From assembly GCA_015179025.1 (NCBI GenBank), contig WHUX01000021.1, forward strand, positions 434,001 to 498,000: a stretch of DNA of 64,000 nt, written 5' to 3'. Of the stretch, positions 45,668 through 57,809 are shown one piece after another. The notes under the pieces are model-generated. The model did no database searches, was not told where the DNA came from, and saw nothing but the letters and a program-made list of their open reading frames with translations. The stretch is from Terfezia claveryi. Lineage: Eukaryota; Ascomycota; Pezizomycetes; Pezizales; Pezizaceae. The translations under genes and the position numbers were made by a program. The number at the start of each line of letters is the position of its first letter. Within the stretch, counting starts at the first letter, position 1.

Positions 45668-47300
45668 TAACCAATTGATTAATTGCCCTTCATGAAACTG
45701 TTTATCCAGTGATGACCTCGGGAATTTGACTGGTTCTTGAAAAAGCCATGTGGGGGGCTTGGAGTTCACGGTTCATGAGCTGTAGTGATTGACTAGAATG
45801 ATTGTGGAAAGTATGTTGTATGAGATGAGGCTGCAAGGGGCGTGCATCATGGACGGGTCTTTGGCTGGCAATGGAAATGGCATGATAATGAATGTTTGAA
45901 CGAGCGAATGAAATGATTATGGGATGGATGAACAAAACCATGAAAGAGGATGTATAAATAAGCTTCTTTCGTTTTGTTTCTTTGGCCTACTTTTTTTTCT
46001 TTTTCTCTTTATTGGGGCATTCCGGCATCGTTACCATCTCACTGACGTCCTGGGTTGATATTACTGTCCTTTTTTGCGGTCGTTTTTTTCTCTTTTGTTT
46101 ATTGTTATTATTTGGACGGCGCGGTTTTTCTTTTCTCCTTTTCTCCCCATTATGCACACACACGTCCCCGGTGTTGTCTTTTTGAGTAACGCAAATATAT
46201 TGTTTCTACTCTTCCATGATACTTTGCACTTTGAAGAGTTAGGAATAAATGTGCTTGGTGGGTGATTTGGGGGGTGGGGGGTGGGGGGGGGAGAAGAGTT
46301 GAAGTTTGTAGAGGAAAAAGTCATAGACAGAGAGAGATAAGACAAGTGAGAAATGAAAGTTAATGAATCCAGGGAATGTTGTTAGGAAGAGCTGTTACCC
46401 TCAACTAGGAGCCAAAGCTCAATGATCAAAACAATGACTAACATGAGAGCCAATGTAGCTGTGTGCAAGTTCATCATATATTGACTCGATATATCTAAAC
46501 AAAACAGACAGGTCCCCTCGCCCAGCCCCCAACAGCGAGTTGCTTGTCAATCTACCTGGCTCGGAGGTGCACATGAGTATTTTTTTTTTTTATTAAAGAG
46601 AAAAAAAAAAAAAGACTTGTATACCTAATACTTGCCCAATCCAACTTCACTTCACCCCTACTTTCTCCCCACAAAAGTAAAACACCGGACTCGAGAATTG
46701 CAACCACCTAACGCAACCGAAAAACAAAACCCCGCCACATAAGCTCATAAGCCCTCCCCATTCATGCTTCCACACTCATGCTTCCCCACCAATGCAATAT
46801 GCCCATTCAGTTATTTCAGATCAGTCATTCATTCATTCAATAACAGCAAACCACCCATGAACCAGGACCACCAGAAACGAATTTTCTTGAATTCTTCGTG
46901 TTCAAGACAGATTATGAAATAACTTAAGGAAAACTCATCAACTCACCTGAATGAAACGAAACATAACAGAGAGGGTAACAATGAAAGAAAGATAAAAATG
47001 TAATACAAGAACTCACTAGTTATCCGGGTTGTAAGTGTCAAGATGGGAGAGAAATGAATAAAATTAACCACTTTGCACCTCTCTCATAGGATTCAGAGGT
47101 AGATAGCAAACAAAAATGGCCTAAAAAGACAATAAAGGAATTGTAGCTTAGCAAGGGACTTAAGACATAAGACAGTATTTTTAGAAAGGAGAGGAATGAA
47201 ATCTGAGATAGTGCCAGATGAAATTAAAACCACAAAACAAGATGAAATAAGGGGAAAAAAATTGCAGATTCCCATATATCACTTCCCTCAATCTCACTGG
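45668..47300. other. Convergent spacer with simple repeats
   Basis: This is the 3' flank of ERV29 (plus) and of the Barentsz-like gene (minus). It has a G-run cluster at about 46268-46292, a T-run followed by an A-run at 46576-46613, and T-rich sequence at 45990-46140. No gene is supported. Confidence 0.6.
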
Positions 47301-49707
47301 TTACTGGTAATACACCGTCCCCTGTGGAGGATAGTAATAAACTGTTCCCCCACTCGGCACCCCCATCCCCTGTTCCGGTGCTGGCGTCAACGGCGCCCCA
47401 TACGACCCCTGGGCAGCAACACATGCCGCATAATATGTGCTTGGATCGTAGAAATACACTGTCCCTCCGCTTTCTTGGGCAATCGTTTGCTGCGGCTGCT
47501 GTACTGGTGCACTGTGATACGCCGTCGGAGTCTCATTCGGTAACGGACTAGCTACATACTGCGGAGAAGCAGTATACGCTGGTGGAGGTTGATGATAGAT
47601 TGCTGTATGCGTAGCATGTTGAGGATGTGCGTGGGCAGAATGAGCATGAGCTGGAGCTTGTGGGGGGGATAGTAGTGGGTTGGGGGGTAAGGTACCGAAT
47701 TGCAGTTAGGTTGGAATGGTTGAGCGTGGATGGCCCTGTCCGGAAGCTGCGAGAGGGGGGTGCCTGTTGTGGGAGGTTGGGATTGGTAGGATGGGTGGCG
47801 AGAGTGAGTATAGATGTTGTTCGGGTAGCCATTGGCAGGTGTAACCGTCCCATTGTTCATATCGGGGTAACCGTGTGGGTGTGGAGGCATGCACGGATTG
47901 GTGGCGTAATGCATATTCGATACCGGGGTCTCTATATCTGCGACGCTCACAGTTTTTTGTGGTCTTGGTTGATGCATAGGAATTATTGGAGTTCCGCGGA
48001 CGTCATGGATTGGTGGGGCAGGAGTGGGGTAGGATAGTGGTGGTTTTACAGTAACTGGTGCTGCAGGTTTGTTCGCAGGAGATGAAGGAACATTGTTTGT
48101 TTGGTTAGTGAGATCGGTAAGTATCTTTAGAAGAGGTTCGGTAGATGGTGGGAGCTTCACAACCGGCTTCTTAGGAAACTCCTGTGTAGGTTTGTCTTCC
48201 GTAGTGGTAGAGGGCTCCTGATTCTCTGGAAGTTGGGGCGGAAGTGGATCTGTGGATTGTGCTTGTGCTGGGGAAGCTGGTTGAGTGGTGATATCCAGTT
48301 GGAAGGACGACCTCCTAGACATCGCTGCCGATTGAGTTGCAACAGACCCCGCATAAATGCTCCTAGTCGGACCACGCTGCAATCCACCCCTCCTCATCGT
48401 CGGAGGAATACCTCCTCCTATGAACCCAGATCCACCAGGCCTCATCGCCCTTGGTATGAACACGAATGACCGATTATGGTGTGGGTAGATGTACTTGATA
48501 GGCTGGTCTGGGATTGATATTCTCACAGGCTTGTCTCTCCGAAGGGGGGCCTGTGATAGGGCAGCCGGAGATGAGTCCTATGTGGAACTTCACTGAAGGT
48601 GATCGGAAACTTCATCCCTGGCAAATTGACAATAATCTGGATGGTAGGCCTCTCGTTTGTTAATGCAACCTTACGTAGGGGTTCTTGCCGGGGTGGGAGC
48701 TGTCGAGGCGGGGGTTGTCGAGGCGGGAGTTGTCGAGGTAGGGGTTGTCGAGGCGGTGGTTGTGGACATACTGGTGGTTGAGGGTCGACTTTGGGCCGTT
48801 CAGCGGCCAATAGCTCCTCGAAACCATCATGTTTCCAGGTGGTTTCGACAGGTTCTGGTGATGCATCTCTATATTTGTATGTTAGTATAGAAGTCAAGTA
48901 GTAGGACTCAGTACGATTCCAGGCCGTACCTTCCAAAGGGCATGCCTCTCCCAAACATGCCCCCCGACTTCCACGACCCCCTCTCCCAAACGGCTTGAAG
49001 CCATTGCTCCCACCTCCTTGGTGCCTATGGTCGTGCATGAAAAAGGCACCTCGGTTGGGAACAAATGCTGGATCAGCATCCCTCTTCTTCTTATATTCCT
49101 CGTGCTCCCGTCTTCGCCGTTCGAATGGACTCTCATGTCGGACTGACAGTTGCTGTGTCTTTTCCGGTGATCTGGGCAGTACCACAGGCTTGATTGATGC
49201 AGGTTCGGTTGGCAATATCTTCTCCGATACGGCAACTTCATCGTCAAAGTCCACTACCTCCTCCCCTATCATCGCCTGGTCGTCGATTTTTAGCCTATTT
49301 AACATGAAGTCCGTGTCCGTCATTCCTGGTCTGGAAGCCCTCAGGGATAACCTCGATGGTCCATTTGTCTGAGATGCTGGCGGAGGTGCCACTCCTTGGG
49401 CTGTTCCATTCGTTTTCCTAGACGTCACATCTCTCACAGGGGGATGCTCAATGGTGGATTGCCCCACACTTGTTACACCTTCCTCCACAGCGGCAGCTTT
49501 CCCCTCTTGTTCTTCTTCCTCTTCCTCGTCCTCACTTAGATTCTCATAATCATCCTCATCTTCTTCCTCGTCTTCACTCAGTCCCGAATCGTCGGATAGC
49601 GAGTCGTCCAGCTCATGGCCGTAATCTTCCCCACCTTCCTCCCCCTCTTCGGCCACTGGACGTCTTGACGCAATGAGGTCTCTTCTCCGACGGTGAACAG
49701 TAGCCAT
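47301..49707 (-). CDS. Barentsz/CASC3-like exon-junction-complex protein, frame broken three times
   Basis: The Btz (SELOR) signature is visible near residues 190-235: FERRRREHEEYKKKRDADPA, then FVPNRGAFFMHDHR and an RG-rich stretch. In CASC3 this part binds eIF4AIII in the exon-junction complex. The N-terminal 90 residues are very acidic. Downstream come a Pro/Gln/Arg repeat (RQPLPRQLPPRQPPPRQ), PVRISIPDQPIKYIYP, RSFVFIPRAMRP and a C-terminus SGGTVYYYPPQGTVYYQ. A 61-nt intron at 48869-48929 has a perfect ATACTAACAT branch site. To read through all parts, three single bases must be added, each in a G/C run: 48960-48965 (so that GMFGRGMPFGR is read), 48544-48549 and 47662-47668. With them the product is about 782 residues. 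Without them the frame stops at 48523. Assembly error is likelier than a pseudogene. Confidence 0.75.
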
Positions 49708-52077
49708 CTGTAAGTCTTTAACTAGTTAATCAAATCGACCTTTTGCCTCAAGGAAAGTTATTTGTTGCTAGTTGTTTGCAGAAACGTTATATTGGATCCA
49801 CACGGAAGAACAGTGACGTGTATAGTATATTCCGTCCCAGGGTCTATCGGTGGTTTAGTCTAGTGAAGTTAGATCGATGAGCGGGCCGAAAACAAGTTGT
49901 CGGGGTTCCAACCGGAGGCTTAGATGGCGATGATTTAGATTGGGGCTCTGTTTTTCTTTTTCTCTTGCCCCGTATAAATCTCCGTTCTGGAAGTGATTGG
50001 GCGAGAATGGTTACGGTTACGTTCGACGGAATGCAGCCTTCAAAAGTGCTCGATAGAACACTGAGTAATCTACTCTACCATCCTTGGTTACGAACTTATC
50101 CCTCCTTCACTAGAGGTCTCTGAGATTTTGTTCTTGATAATTATATCCTGTCTTCAAGTTCACTGAATCAGAAACCCGTTATACGGTAAACAGGTAGGTG
50201 GCAAAATAAATAATATTCTCCCCTGCATACAGAGGCCCAAACATTGCATATTCCATGCATTTTATGCAGTGTATGGTTTTTTGGGCCACCGCACTTGAAT
50301 TGGGTTCTGTCACACCTGGCCAGCTGTCTTCTACTATATGTAGCCTCGTACAAACCAGTCTATTGTCTATGAGGGGAGTTGCGAGGTCACGAACGCTACA
50401 AAAATATTAACCTGGGTTCGAGGCTACTTCACTTACTAGCCTATGAATCTAGGTAGCAGAGTCACGATACCTGTCACCCCTTTTATGCTGGCCCAGTCTC
50501 CGTTACCAAGTGCATGGATCTCTAATTACAGTCTGGACAACGATTTATTATTAAAACCAATGTAGGTACTCTACCTCCCTGGTTGATCAATTAGTCTCGA
50601 TCCGACTCTTTGGGAAGGTTTATCAATTAGTAATCCTTCAAAAATGACTCGCCTTTGCAGCAACGATTCATGCTAGGTACATACGGCACAGATCAGTCAC
50701 ATCCTAGGATACCTGTGATAAACATTGACAACAACAACTTGAACTCCACAATATCTAATATTCCCTCTGAGGCATAAATTCTTTATTTTGCTATCCAATG
50801 TACTAAGAACTGCATCTACTTATTATTATCACAGTACCTATTTATGCTACCTAGAACGCAAACGAAAGACCGCGTAACATCCATGGTGGGTTGGCACATG
50901 CTTGGCACATGCGCAGAGTTAGTGCACAATATTAATGCAACTAAACTAAACTAAATTACGAGGTCCCGAAATGTACATAAAGGTTTGTAGTTAGTTTGCA
51001 ATTCCAAAAGCGCCCATCGAACCGAACAACTTGATAGTCTCGATGGCCGTAGGCGTACATGTAGATCTTTACAACTGCCTCTAAATGTGACCTCATGAAA
51101 TGTGTCCTACCTACTAGCACTCACGCCACTAAACTCGAAGCATATGATAATGGCAAATTCCCTTTCATGCACTCATTTCTCATTCACAATAAAGTCCCGG
51201 TATGTGCACCTGCCGGCCGGTCCTCCGGTTGTAAATTCTGTAATTCGCTCCCCCACTCCGGATGAGCAAGCTTATATACACCAATAGAGCCCCCGGCTCC
51301 GATTGTTTCTATCTGGGTAGTCTGGTTAGGTAACGGGAGGCAATCGACCATACGTACTCAGAAGGCGAAACTCAGCGGTGACACCCCCCCTTGTGAGTCA
51401 AGTAGGTAGCGAGCTGTGTCCCAACATGGATTTTTAATCCGACCAATAAGTCACTTACTAAGGACAAAACCGTTTTATGTACTTTCTCGATCTCTCCACT
51501 GTCGTCGCCGGTGATTACTACTATGTGCTCCGCAATGCCGTGATATGCTAAACGCTGAACGTCATCGTGGTGCAAGCTTTCGCACTGGCGCTGCTCTCGT
51601 ATCCACCAAGTTTCCTGGTGCTGCTGCCTGTCTGCCAACGCCAGCGAGCAACCGGTTAGATCAATCGAGGCGAGACGCAGCCCTAATTGGCCAGTTGCGA
51701 ACTAGACTGGATAGCCTACAATAATTCAGCCTCCGTGTTTGGGGCCGACGGGTTGGGTGAGCGCAACCAACCCACCGTAGTAGTTAGCCCAGCTATGCAT
51801 CTGCTGCATCGATGTGTACTAAGCAGAAAGTATCCTCCCTCAAAAGCATCATTGACCCGCCTTGTCTTCTTTCCTTCTCCAACTCGCAGCTCCCCCACAT
51901 CTCCACACAAACGGTCCACTTCTCACACGAAGCTTTGAGGCCGCCAGCTGCCATTATTATCAGCACAATACTGCCAACAGTTAATGCACTAGAAGGAATT
52001 TGTTGGCCTCTGCTATACGGTCGTATTCATCTCTCTCGAAGCTTTCCAGTAGCTAGGTAGCTTCGTCATCACCCAAC
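49708..52077. promoter_or_regulatory. Divergent spacer between Barentsz-like gene and NBR1
   Basis: At 2.4 kb this is the longest spacer in the gene-dense half. It must hold both promoters, probably within a few hundred bases of each start. The middle (50.1-51.6 kb) shows no supported gene. One TAGTCTGGTT copy is at 51318-51327. Confidence 0.45.
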
Positions 52078-54905
52078 ATGGCTGCAAACAACGTTCCACC
52101 AACGACACTGATCACCACCAAGCTCCTCTACAACGGCTCTATCCGCCGTTTCAAAATTTATCTCAAGGACTGTGGAGTCAACACACTTCCTGGCAAGGTT
52201 AGCTTTTCATTTGAGCTGCTGCTAAAAGTACAAAGCTGACATTTGTTTAACAAAATATAGCTCAAGGAGTTACTTGCTATCCCTGACGACGAAGATGTGA
52301 TTTTCGAGAGATGGTCCGATAGTGCTGCTTCCTACGTTGTGCTTGACTCCAATAAGCCAGCTGTGTACAAGCAACTGTATCGTGCTGCCAAAGCGAAGCT
52401 GAAATTGAGGATTAAAGTCACGCACCCAACACCAGAGGGTATGTAGATGAAAACTCCTGCCCTGCTTCATAAAGTTTTCAGTTCTTCATCGTGTTCAGAT
52501 CGGACGGTTGTTGACTCATTAGCCCTTACAGCACCCGTACCCGAACCATTTAATTCAAATAATTCGACAGAAACCTTATTGCCACCATACGCATCAACTA
52601 CACACCTGTCGAATCCATCTACATCTTTAGCCGAATCCACAACTTCCACCTCAGTGCCCCTTGAGAAAGTTTCCGAAGCTGTTGTAGCTTACCTCGAGGG
52701 TGAGGAAGGTCGCTCAAAGCTTCGGACAACTATCGGAGAGGAGGTTGAGAAGGAAATCGAGAAGCGTCATGTTCTTGCCCAATCAGTGTCAAACCTTTCT
52801 ATCGCTCCCCCACCGGCCGTCGAAGCTATCACAGGCAAGCCAAAAATGAGGGAAGTCGTTGTAAACCAGGTATACGCAGTATACTGTAACATCTGTAACG
52901 TTAATGTCGACAGTGTCCATTATCATTGTGGTGTTTGCGACTGCGGTGACTTTGACCTCTGCGAGCGTTGTGTTGAGGAAGGAAAGCACTGTAACAATGC
53001 GGAGCACTGGATGATTAAGAGAACTATAGTTAATGGGGAGGTCATCTCCAGCAGGGAACTTATTGCCAGTACTACAGCTATCGTTGCAAAGAAGTCCGAC
53101 ATCCTCAATCAAAGGGAGGAGGAGAAAGTTGTGGAAGAGCCACAGCCTGTCTCAGGCCGTACATGCAACTGCTGCTGCGAAGGTAAGTTGGCCGAGAGGC
53201 ATTTTATTTTATTTCACTAATTTGTTTTAGATTTCGGTGATCATCAGTTCGTTGAGTGCACAGTCTGCGCGGACTACGATTTGTGTCTTGAATGCCACGA
53301 GAAGCAAAGTCATGGCCATGATCCTAGCCATTCATTTGTGCCTGCAACAGAGGAGACGGTTCTCACACCTCTTGCAAAAACCTTGCTTGGTCCCGGTAAG
53401 AATTTCAGGCATTATGCCATCTGTGACGGTTGCGATAAGGTAGTATTCCCCGCTGTCACTATGAAAGTACAAAGCTAACATTGTGACAGCAAATTTACGG
53501 AGTCCGGCATAAGTGCTTCAACTGCCCTGATTGGGATTACTGTTCCCAGTGTTACGCCTCTGCGTCGGAAAAACACCCTGGACATCGCTTTGCTCCAATT
53601 TATGGGCCTTTGGCGGAGCCCGTATCAATTTCTAACCATCTCCAACATTACGGTGTCTATTGTGATGGCCCACACTGTTCGACTAAGGGATACTGCTCTT
53701 GGATTGTCGGTGATAGGTATAAGTGTGCAGTCTGTCACGACTTTGATCTTTGCGCTAGTTGTGAAGCTTCTCCTTTAAACAAGCATAACCCGACTCACCC
53801 TCTCATCAAGCTTAAAACCCCTGTCCGCAATGTTACCGTCCAGACTCTTGACAGTGAGTTCTCAGTTCCATTGGGTGATAGGGCACCATCAGTCGCATCC
53901 TCCGTCGCGAGCAATGCATCTACCTCTGTTCAGACTGTTGCTGAGGCTCAGCCTCAGAGGGAGGTTGTCCCCGTCGTGCCCGCTCCGAGCGCGGAAGAGA
54001 ATTTTGCCGAACAGGTCGCCGAGAAAATTGAGAAGACTGAAGAGAAGGTATCCGAAGTTGTTGAACAAGACCCCATCGAGGTGGAGGAGCAAATCATTAG
54101 CGAGCGTGGTGATGTATTGATCATCGCCGACTACGTCAAGGAGGTGGTTGCAGATGGTGCCTTGTACAAACCAGGTGCTGAATTCACACAGACATGGACT
54201 CTCATCAACAGCGGTTTAGTCACATGGCCAGCAGGATGCACCATCAAGTTCACTGGAGGGGATAACATGTCTGCCTCAGAAATTACGGTGACCGATGCCA
54301 AGGTGAAGACAGGTACCTCTGTTGACTTTTCCGTAAAGCTTGTGGCGCCTGCTCCTACTCGTCGCCTAAGTCGTCGCGTGATCAGCTACTGGGGTCTTTT
54401 TACTGCCGATGGCGTAAGATTTGGGCCTCAATTGTGGTGCGATATTGAAGTGAAGGCCGAGGAATTGAAGCAACTCGAGGTGGAGGAGCCTAAGTCTGTT
54501 GAACAGGAGGTCAAGAAGGAGGTCAATGACGAAGTCAAGGAAGATGAACCCAAGATCGAGGATGACGTAGCCGATCTCGTCAACTCTCATACTTCACAGA
54601 TGATCTTCCCCACCCTCGAGAAGGAGAGTCCAAGCAATTCTTCCGTCAACCTCGCGGAGGCACCTGTTGAAGTCACACACGGAGAAGTTCCTCCTTCAGC
54701 TGTCTCTACCGCAACTATCAAGGAAGAGGAGTTGACTGCTGACCACAGTGAGGATGACGTTATCAGTGAAGTCTATAGCGTGGACGAGCTTGATGATGAG
54801 TTGGAAAATTTCATCTCTGATGATGAGGACTACGAGGTCTGGGAGGCCAGTGATGATGAGGAGTTTGGTAGCTCTACCAACGGCTCCACTGGCAGCAATC
54901 CATAA
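52078..54905 (+). CDS. nbr1: NBR1-type selective autophagy receptor (PB1, four ZZ, FW domain)
   Basis: NBR1 links cargo to Atg8 on forming autophagosomes. Five exons (52078-52197, 52261-52438, 52499-53182, 53231-53439, 53490-54905) give 868 residues. A PB1 domain spans residues 10-98 (TTKLLYNGSIRRFKIYLKDC; FERWSDSAASYVVLD). Four ZZ zinc fingers follow at about 224-272, 320-370, 386-432 and 443-500, each with paired CxxC motifs (for example CNICNVNVDSVHYHCGVC and CDGCDKQIYGVRHKC). The four-tryptophan FW domain lies at about 609-718 (FTQTWTLINSGLVTWPAGC, YWGLF, GPQLWCDIEV). An Atg8-interacting motif is likely at MIFPTLEKE (core FPTL, near residue 770). The C-terminus is acidic with DEDYEVWEASDDEEF. 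Introns 1 and 4 share an unusual branch-region sequence. Confidence 0.94.
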
Positions 54906-55832
54906 GAATGGGCGGTGTCGTTATGTTCATCATTCATCATTGGCAGCATCAGTGTGTGTGTTTGGATAGGAATGGATTGATTGGGTTGGATTTATCTTTT
55001 TTAACTTCTTTCCTTTGTTTCTTGATTATCACGAGTGGGTTTACCTTGTGGTCTGCAACTTTTTTTCTGTTTTATTCAAATTTACTTGGAGTTTCAAGAA
55101 AGATCCTTCGCTCCTAACCACACTCATTTGATAATTTGCTCAGCTTGAATCTGATGGAAGATGTGAGGTTGGGGTATGTTTGAGATTGAGTATCTGCTAC
55201 ATCCACATTGGGGCCAGAAGATGTAGAGATTAGGGTGGTTCAAGCTCGAAATTGGAATGTTCTGCAATACATGACTCAACAGTACGTATTATGTGAGAAT
55301 ACAGTGTTGAACAAACAAATATATTCTCTACTTTCATGAGACAGTTCATTGAAATCAGTTGACTTGGTAGACCACATCCATGATAAAGGGCTTCTAGAAT
55401 ACATAAGAGTATCGCAGATAAATGGCAACCATATTTTCAAGTTTCCCAATCTGCCTGCCCGAGAAGAAGGGAAGTATAATCTCAAAAGTCTTAAAAGTGT
55501 TTACAAGAAGATGATGCAAGTATAAAGTATATAAAGAAGTGGAAGCTTGTACCTCCCTCAATACTAGAATCTCCCTCGCACTCGTTTTTGTAACCCACTT
55601 CTGGCCACTCTATCCCATTCAATTGCAGGATAACTCTAGTTGCAGGCCCCATCTCATCATCACTCTCATCTCACCCTAAGGTGCCAAGTAAACCGAGGAA
55701 AGAGCACCACAGAGAAACACCGGACCTAGCTCATCAATCACTCAACGCACCAGTGCCTACCACTAATGGTCCTCGGAAAGAAGACAAATAAGAGAACAAA
55801 ACAGTTAGCCTAAACCATCAGCTCTTGCCTTC
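54906..55832. other. Convergent spacer
   Basis: The 3' flanks of NBR1 (plus) and rtf1 (minus). No gene or repeat of note is visible. Confidence 0.6.
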
Positions 55833-57809
55833 CTAAATCTCAAGATCAATGCCAAAGTCCATACTCGCAATAACATCATCAATCCCCTTCTTCTTTCCCC
55901 CCTTCTGGCTAACAGGAATAGTTCCACCCTCTGTATCCCCAGTAAGCGTAGTATTCGCCACTGCATCCGTCGCCTTCTTCATCTCCTCCTCCTGAATAGT
56001 CTGCTTCACGCTACTAGGATCCTCATGGACAACCTTTGCCCTAGTCTTGACCCTCATAAACGGGTTATAGAACTCACTACCAGGCTTATTATCCCCCTTC
56101 GCTGCCTCCCTAGCTCTCCTTCGTTCCTCGAGCTCCGCCTTCCTAATATCCTCTCTATTCCGCTGTCTTGCTGCAGCATTATGTTTCGCCAACTTGGACT
56201 GTCCGTCATCCATAGCAGACGCTGTACGTAGAGCTTTCCGCTGCATGTCAGTGATATTTTCAATTTCCTTGTCAATCCTCCATTTTTCATCCTGGTTGCC
56301 TACACGGTCGGCTTCTTCTCGTGCGGTTTTAAGTCTTTCACGTTTAAGATGGAGGCCAACAGTATCGACTTTGTCCCTATTGCGTTTCGCAATCATAGCA
56401 GAAAGTTCTTCCTCAGTGAAACCTCGAGAGTCAAGGTTGCGGAGGTCATTAGATTTTCGCCTCAAAAGAGATAGAGCTGGGAGGGACATGGAATCAACAT
56501 CGAGTTGAGCTTTGAAACGGTTGAATTCCGCTTCGGTGATAGCTCCATCAGACATAAGGTCCATAGGGAACGTGCGTTCGGCTTTTCCTTGAACAAGTTG
56601 GAGGTGCTTGTCTGTTCGGCGGCGACCGTCTAGGAGGGAGTAGAGTTTGCCTTGGACAACTCCCTTGATCTGAGCGACTCTGTAGGCGTTTTTCCCCGTA
56701 TCTCTATCGAATAGTGATACCCTCACAAAACAGTCTGCTCGACCAAATTCTGGGTTAATCTCATGCCGCATTGATGAAGTATGAAATCACCAATATTAGA
56801 GATAAAGGGAAGAAATGAGGCAATACCTATGACCGCCTCCTCGAAGCCAGGATAATCACAGAGTTTTCCAAAGCCTGTTCGCCCTATTCTCGCCCTATTG
56901 ACATCCTGCACATCAATTTCCCGCTCCTCTTTCTTTACCTCGTACAGATCATTGGCGTATTCCACCCGACTGTCATCATCATCACCATCAGAGGTAGTAC
57001 TCCTCTTTCTAGTTCTCTCATCATCGTCTCCTGTTGAGCTTGGCTTGTCTTTTCTGGTGCTCCTCTCCTCACGTGCTCTCTTCATCTCATCCAGCTTGCC
57101 TTTCTTCGAATCAAGTTTCTTCGCTTGTGGCATCGTCTGGGTACGTGTCGATCTTCTGGTAATACCACCTCCAGCCGATTCTCCCCCGCTAGTGTTTCCT
57201 GCTCCATTACCAGCAGCTGCTCTTGACTGTGAGCGTAGAAGTGTTCGTAGATGTCGGTCTTGCTGTGCACGTTCAATCTCAGTAGCACGGTCTGCTAAGG
57301 CGGCTTCTCGCTCAATTTCTGGCATAGCCATCAATTTAGCCTTGTCGGCAGCATCTTTGTAAGTCCCTTCATAGGGATATAGCTCAAATATCCCGTCGTC
57401 CTCGGATTCTTCTGAAGAGGAGGCATAACGATTGTTTGTGGAGCGTGTAGCTGCTGGACGTTCTTCTTCCTCCTCTTCAGAGAGCTCAGATTCAGGGGCG
57501 TCAGAAAGTTCAGATCTATGGTGCGGAGAAGCTGTTAGTGACTTACCCCCAGCAAACCAGCAGAAGTTTGGAGTTTGGCAGCCTGAGGGAAACTTACTCG
57601 TCCTCTTCCTGTTCACTGTCGTCCCGTCGGCTTTTCTTCTTTGAGCTCTTCTTCGCTGGAGCCGGCCTATATTTCTTTGTCCGTGTAGGTGATGCTGAAG
57701 TTGGTGGCTCTGATCGTTTTCTCCCGTTTGTAGTAGCGGGTGGAGACAAGGTGTCTGGCTTGGTCTCTGCTCCAGCAAGAGCGAGAATCTCCGCGTCTAG
57801 TTCATCCAT
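55833..57809 (-). CDS. rtf1: Rtf1, Paf1-complex transcription elongation subunit
   Basis: Rtf1 ties the Paf1 complex to elongating RNA polymerase II (through Spt5) and drives H2B ubiquitylation. The three exons are 57598-57809, 56827-57515 and 55833-56734, giving 600 residues. The N-terminus is the usual Ser/Lys/Glu-rich part, with SDAPESELSEEEEEERPA and IFELYPYEGTYKDAADKAKL. The Plus3 domain begins near residue 262 (DVNRARIGRTGFGKLCDYPG, FEEAV, then CFVRVSLFDRDTG and YRVAQIKGVV). The DSRGFTEEELSAMIAKRN region and the R/E/K-rich helices after it are typical of the Rtf1 C-terminal half. The second intron (92 nt) uses donor GTATTG, and the join gives VIDCFVRV, in line with the domain. The last residues read ASMDFGIDLEI. 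Confidence 0.93.

Noticed and set aside
48550..48590. 38-nt intron as an explanation of the Barentsz frame break
   Set aside because: It restores the frame but is shorter than nearly all fungal introns and lacks a good branch site. A missing base in the G-run explains this and two similar breaks in one way.
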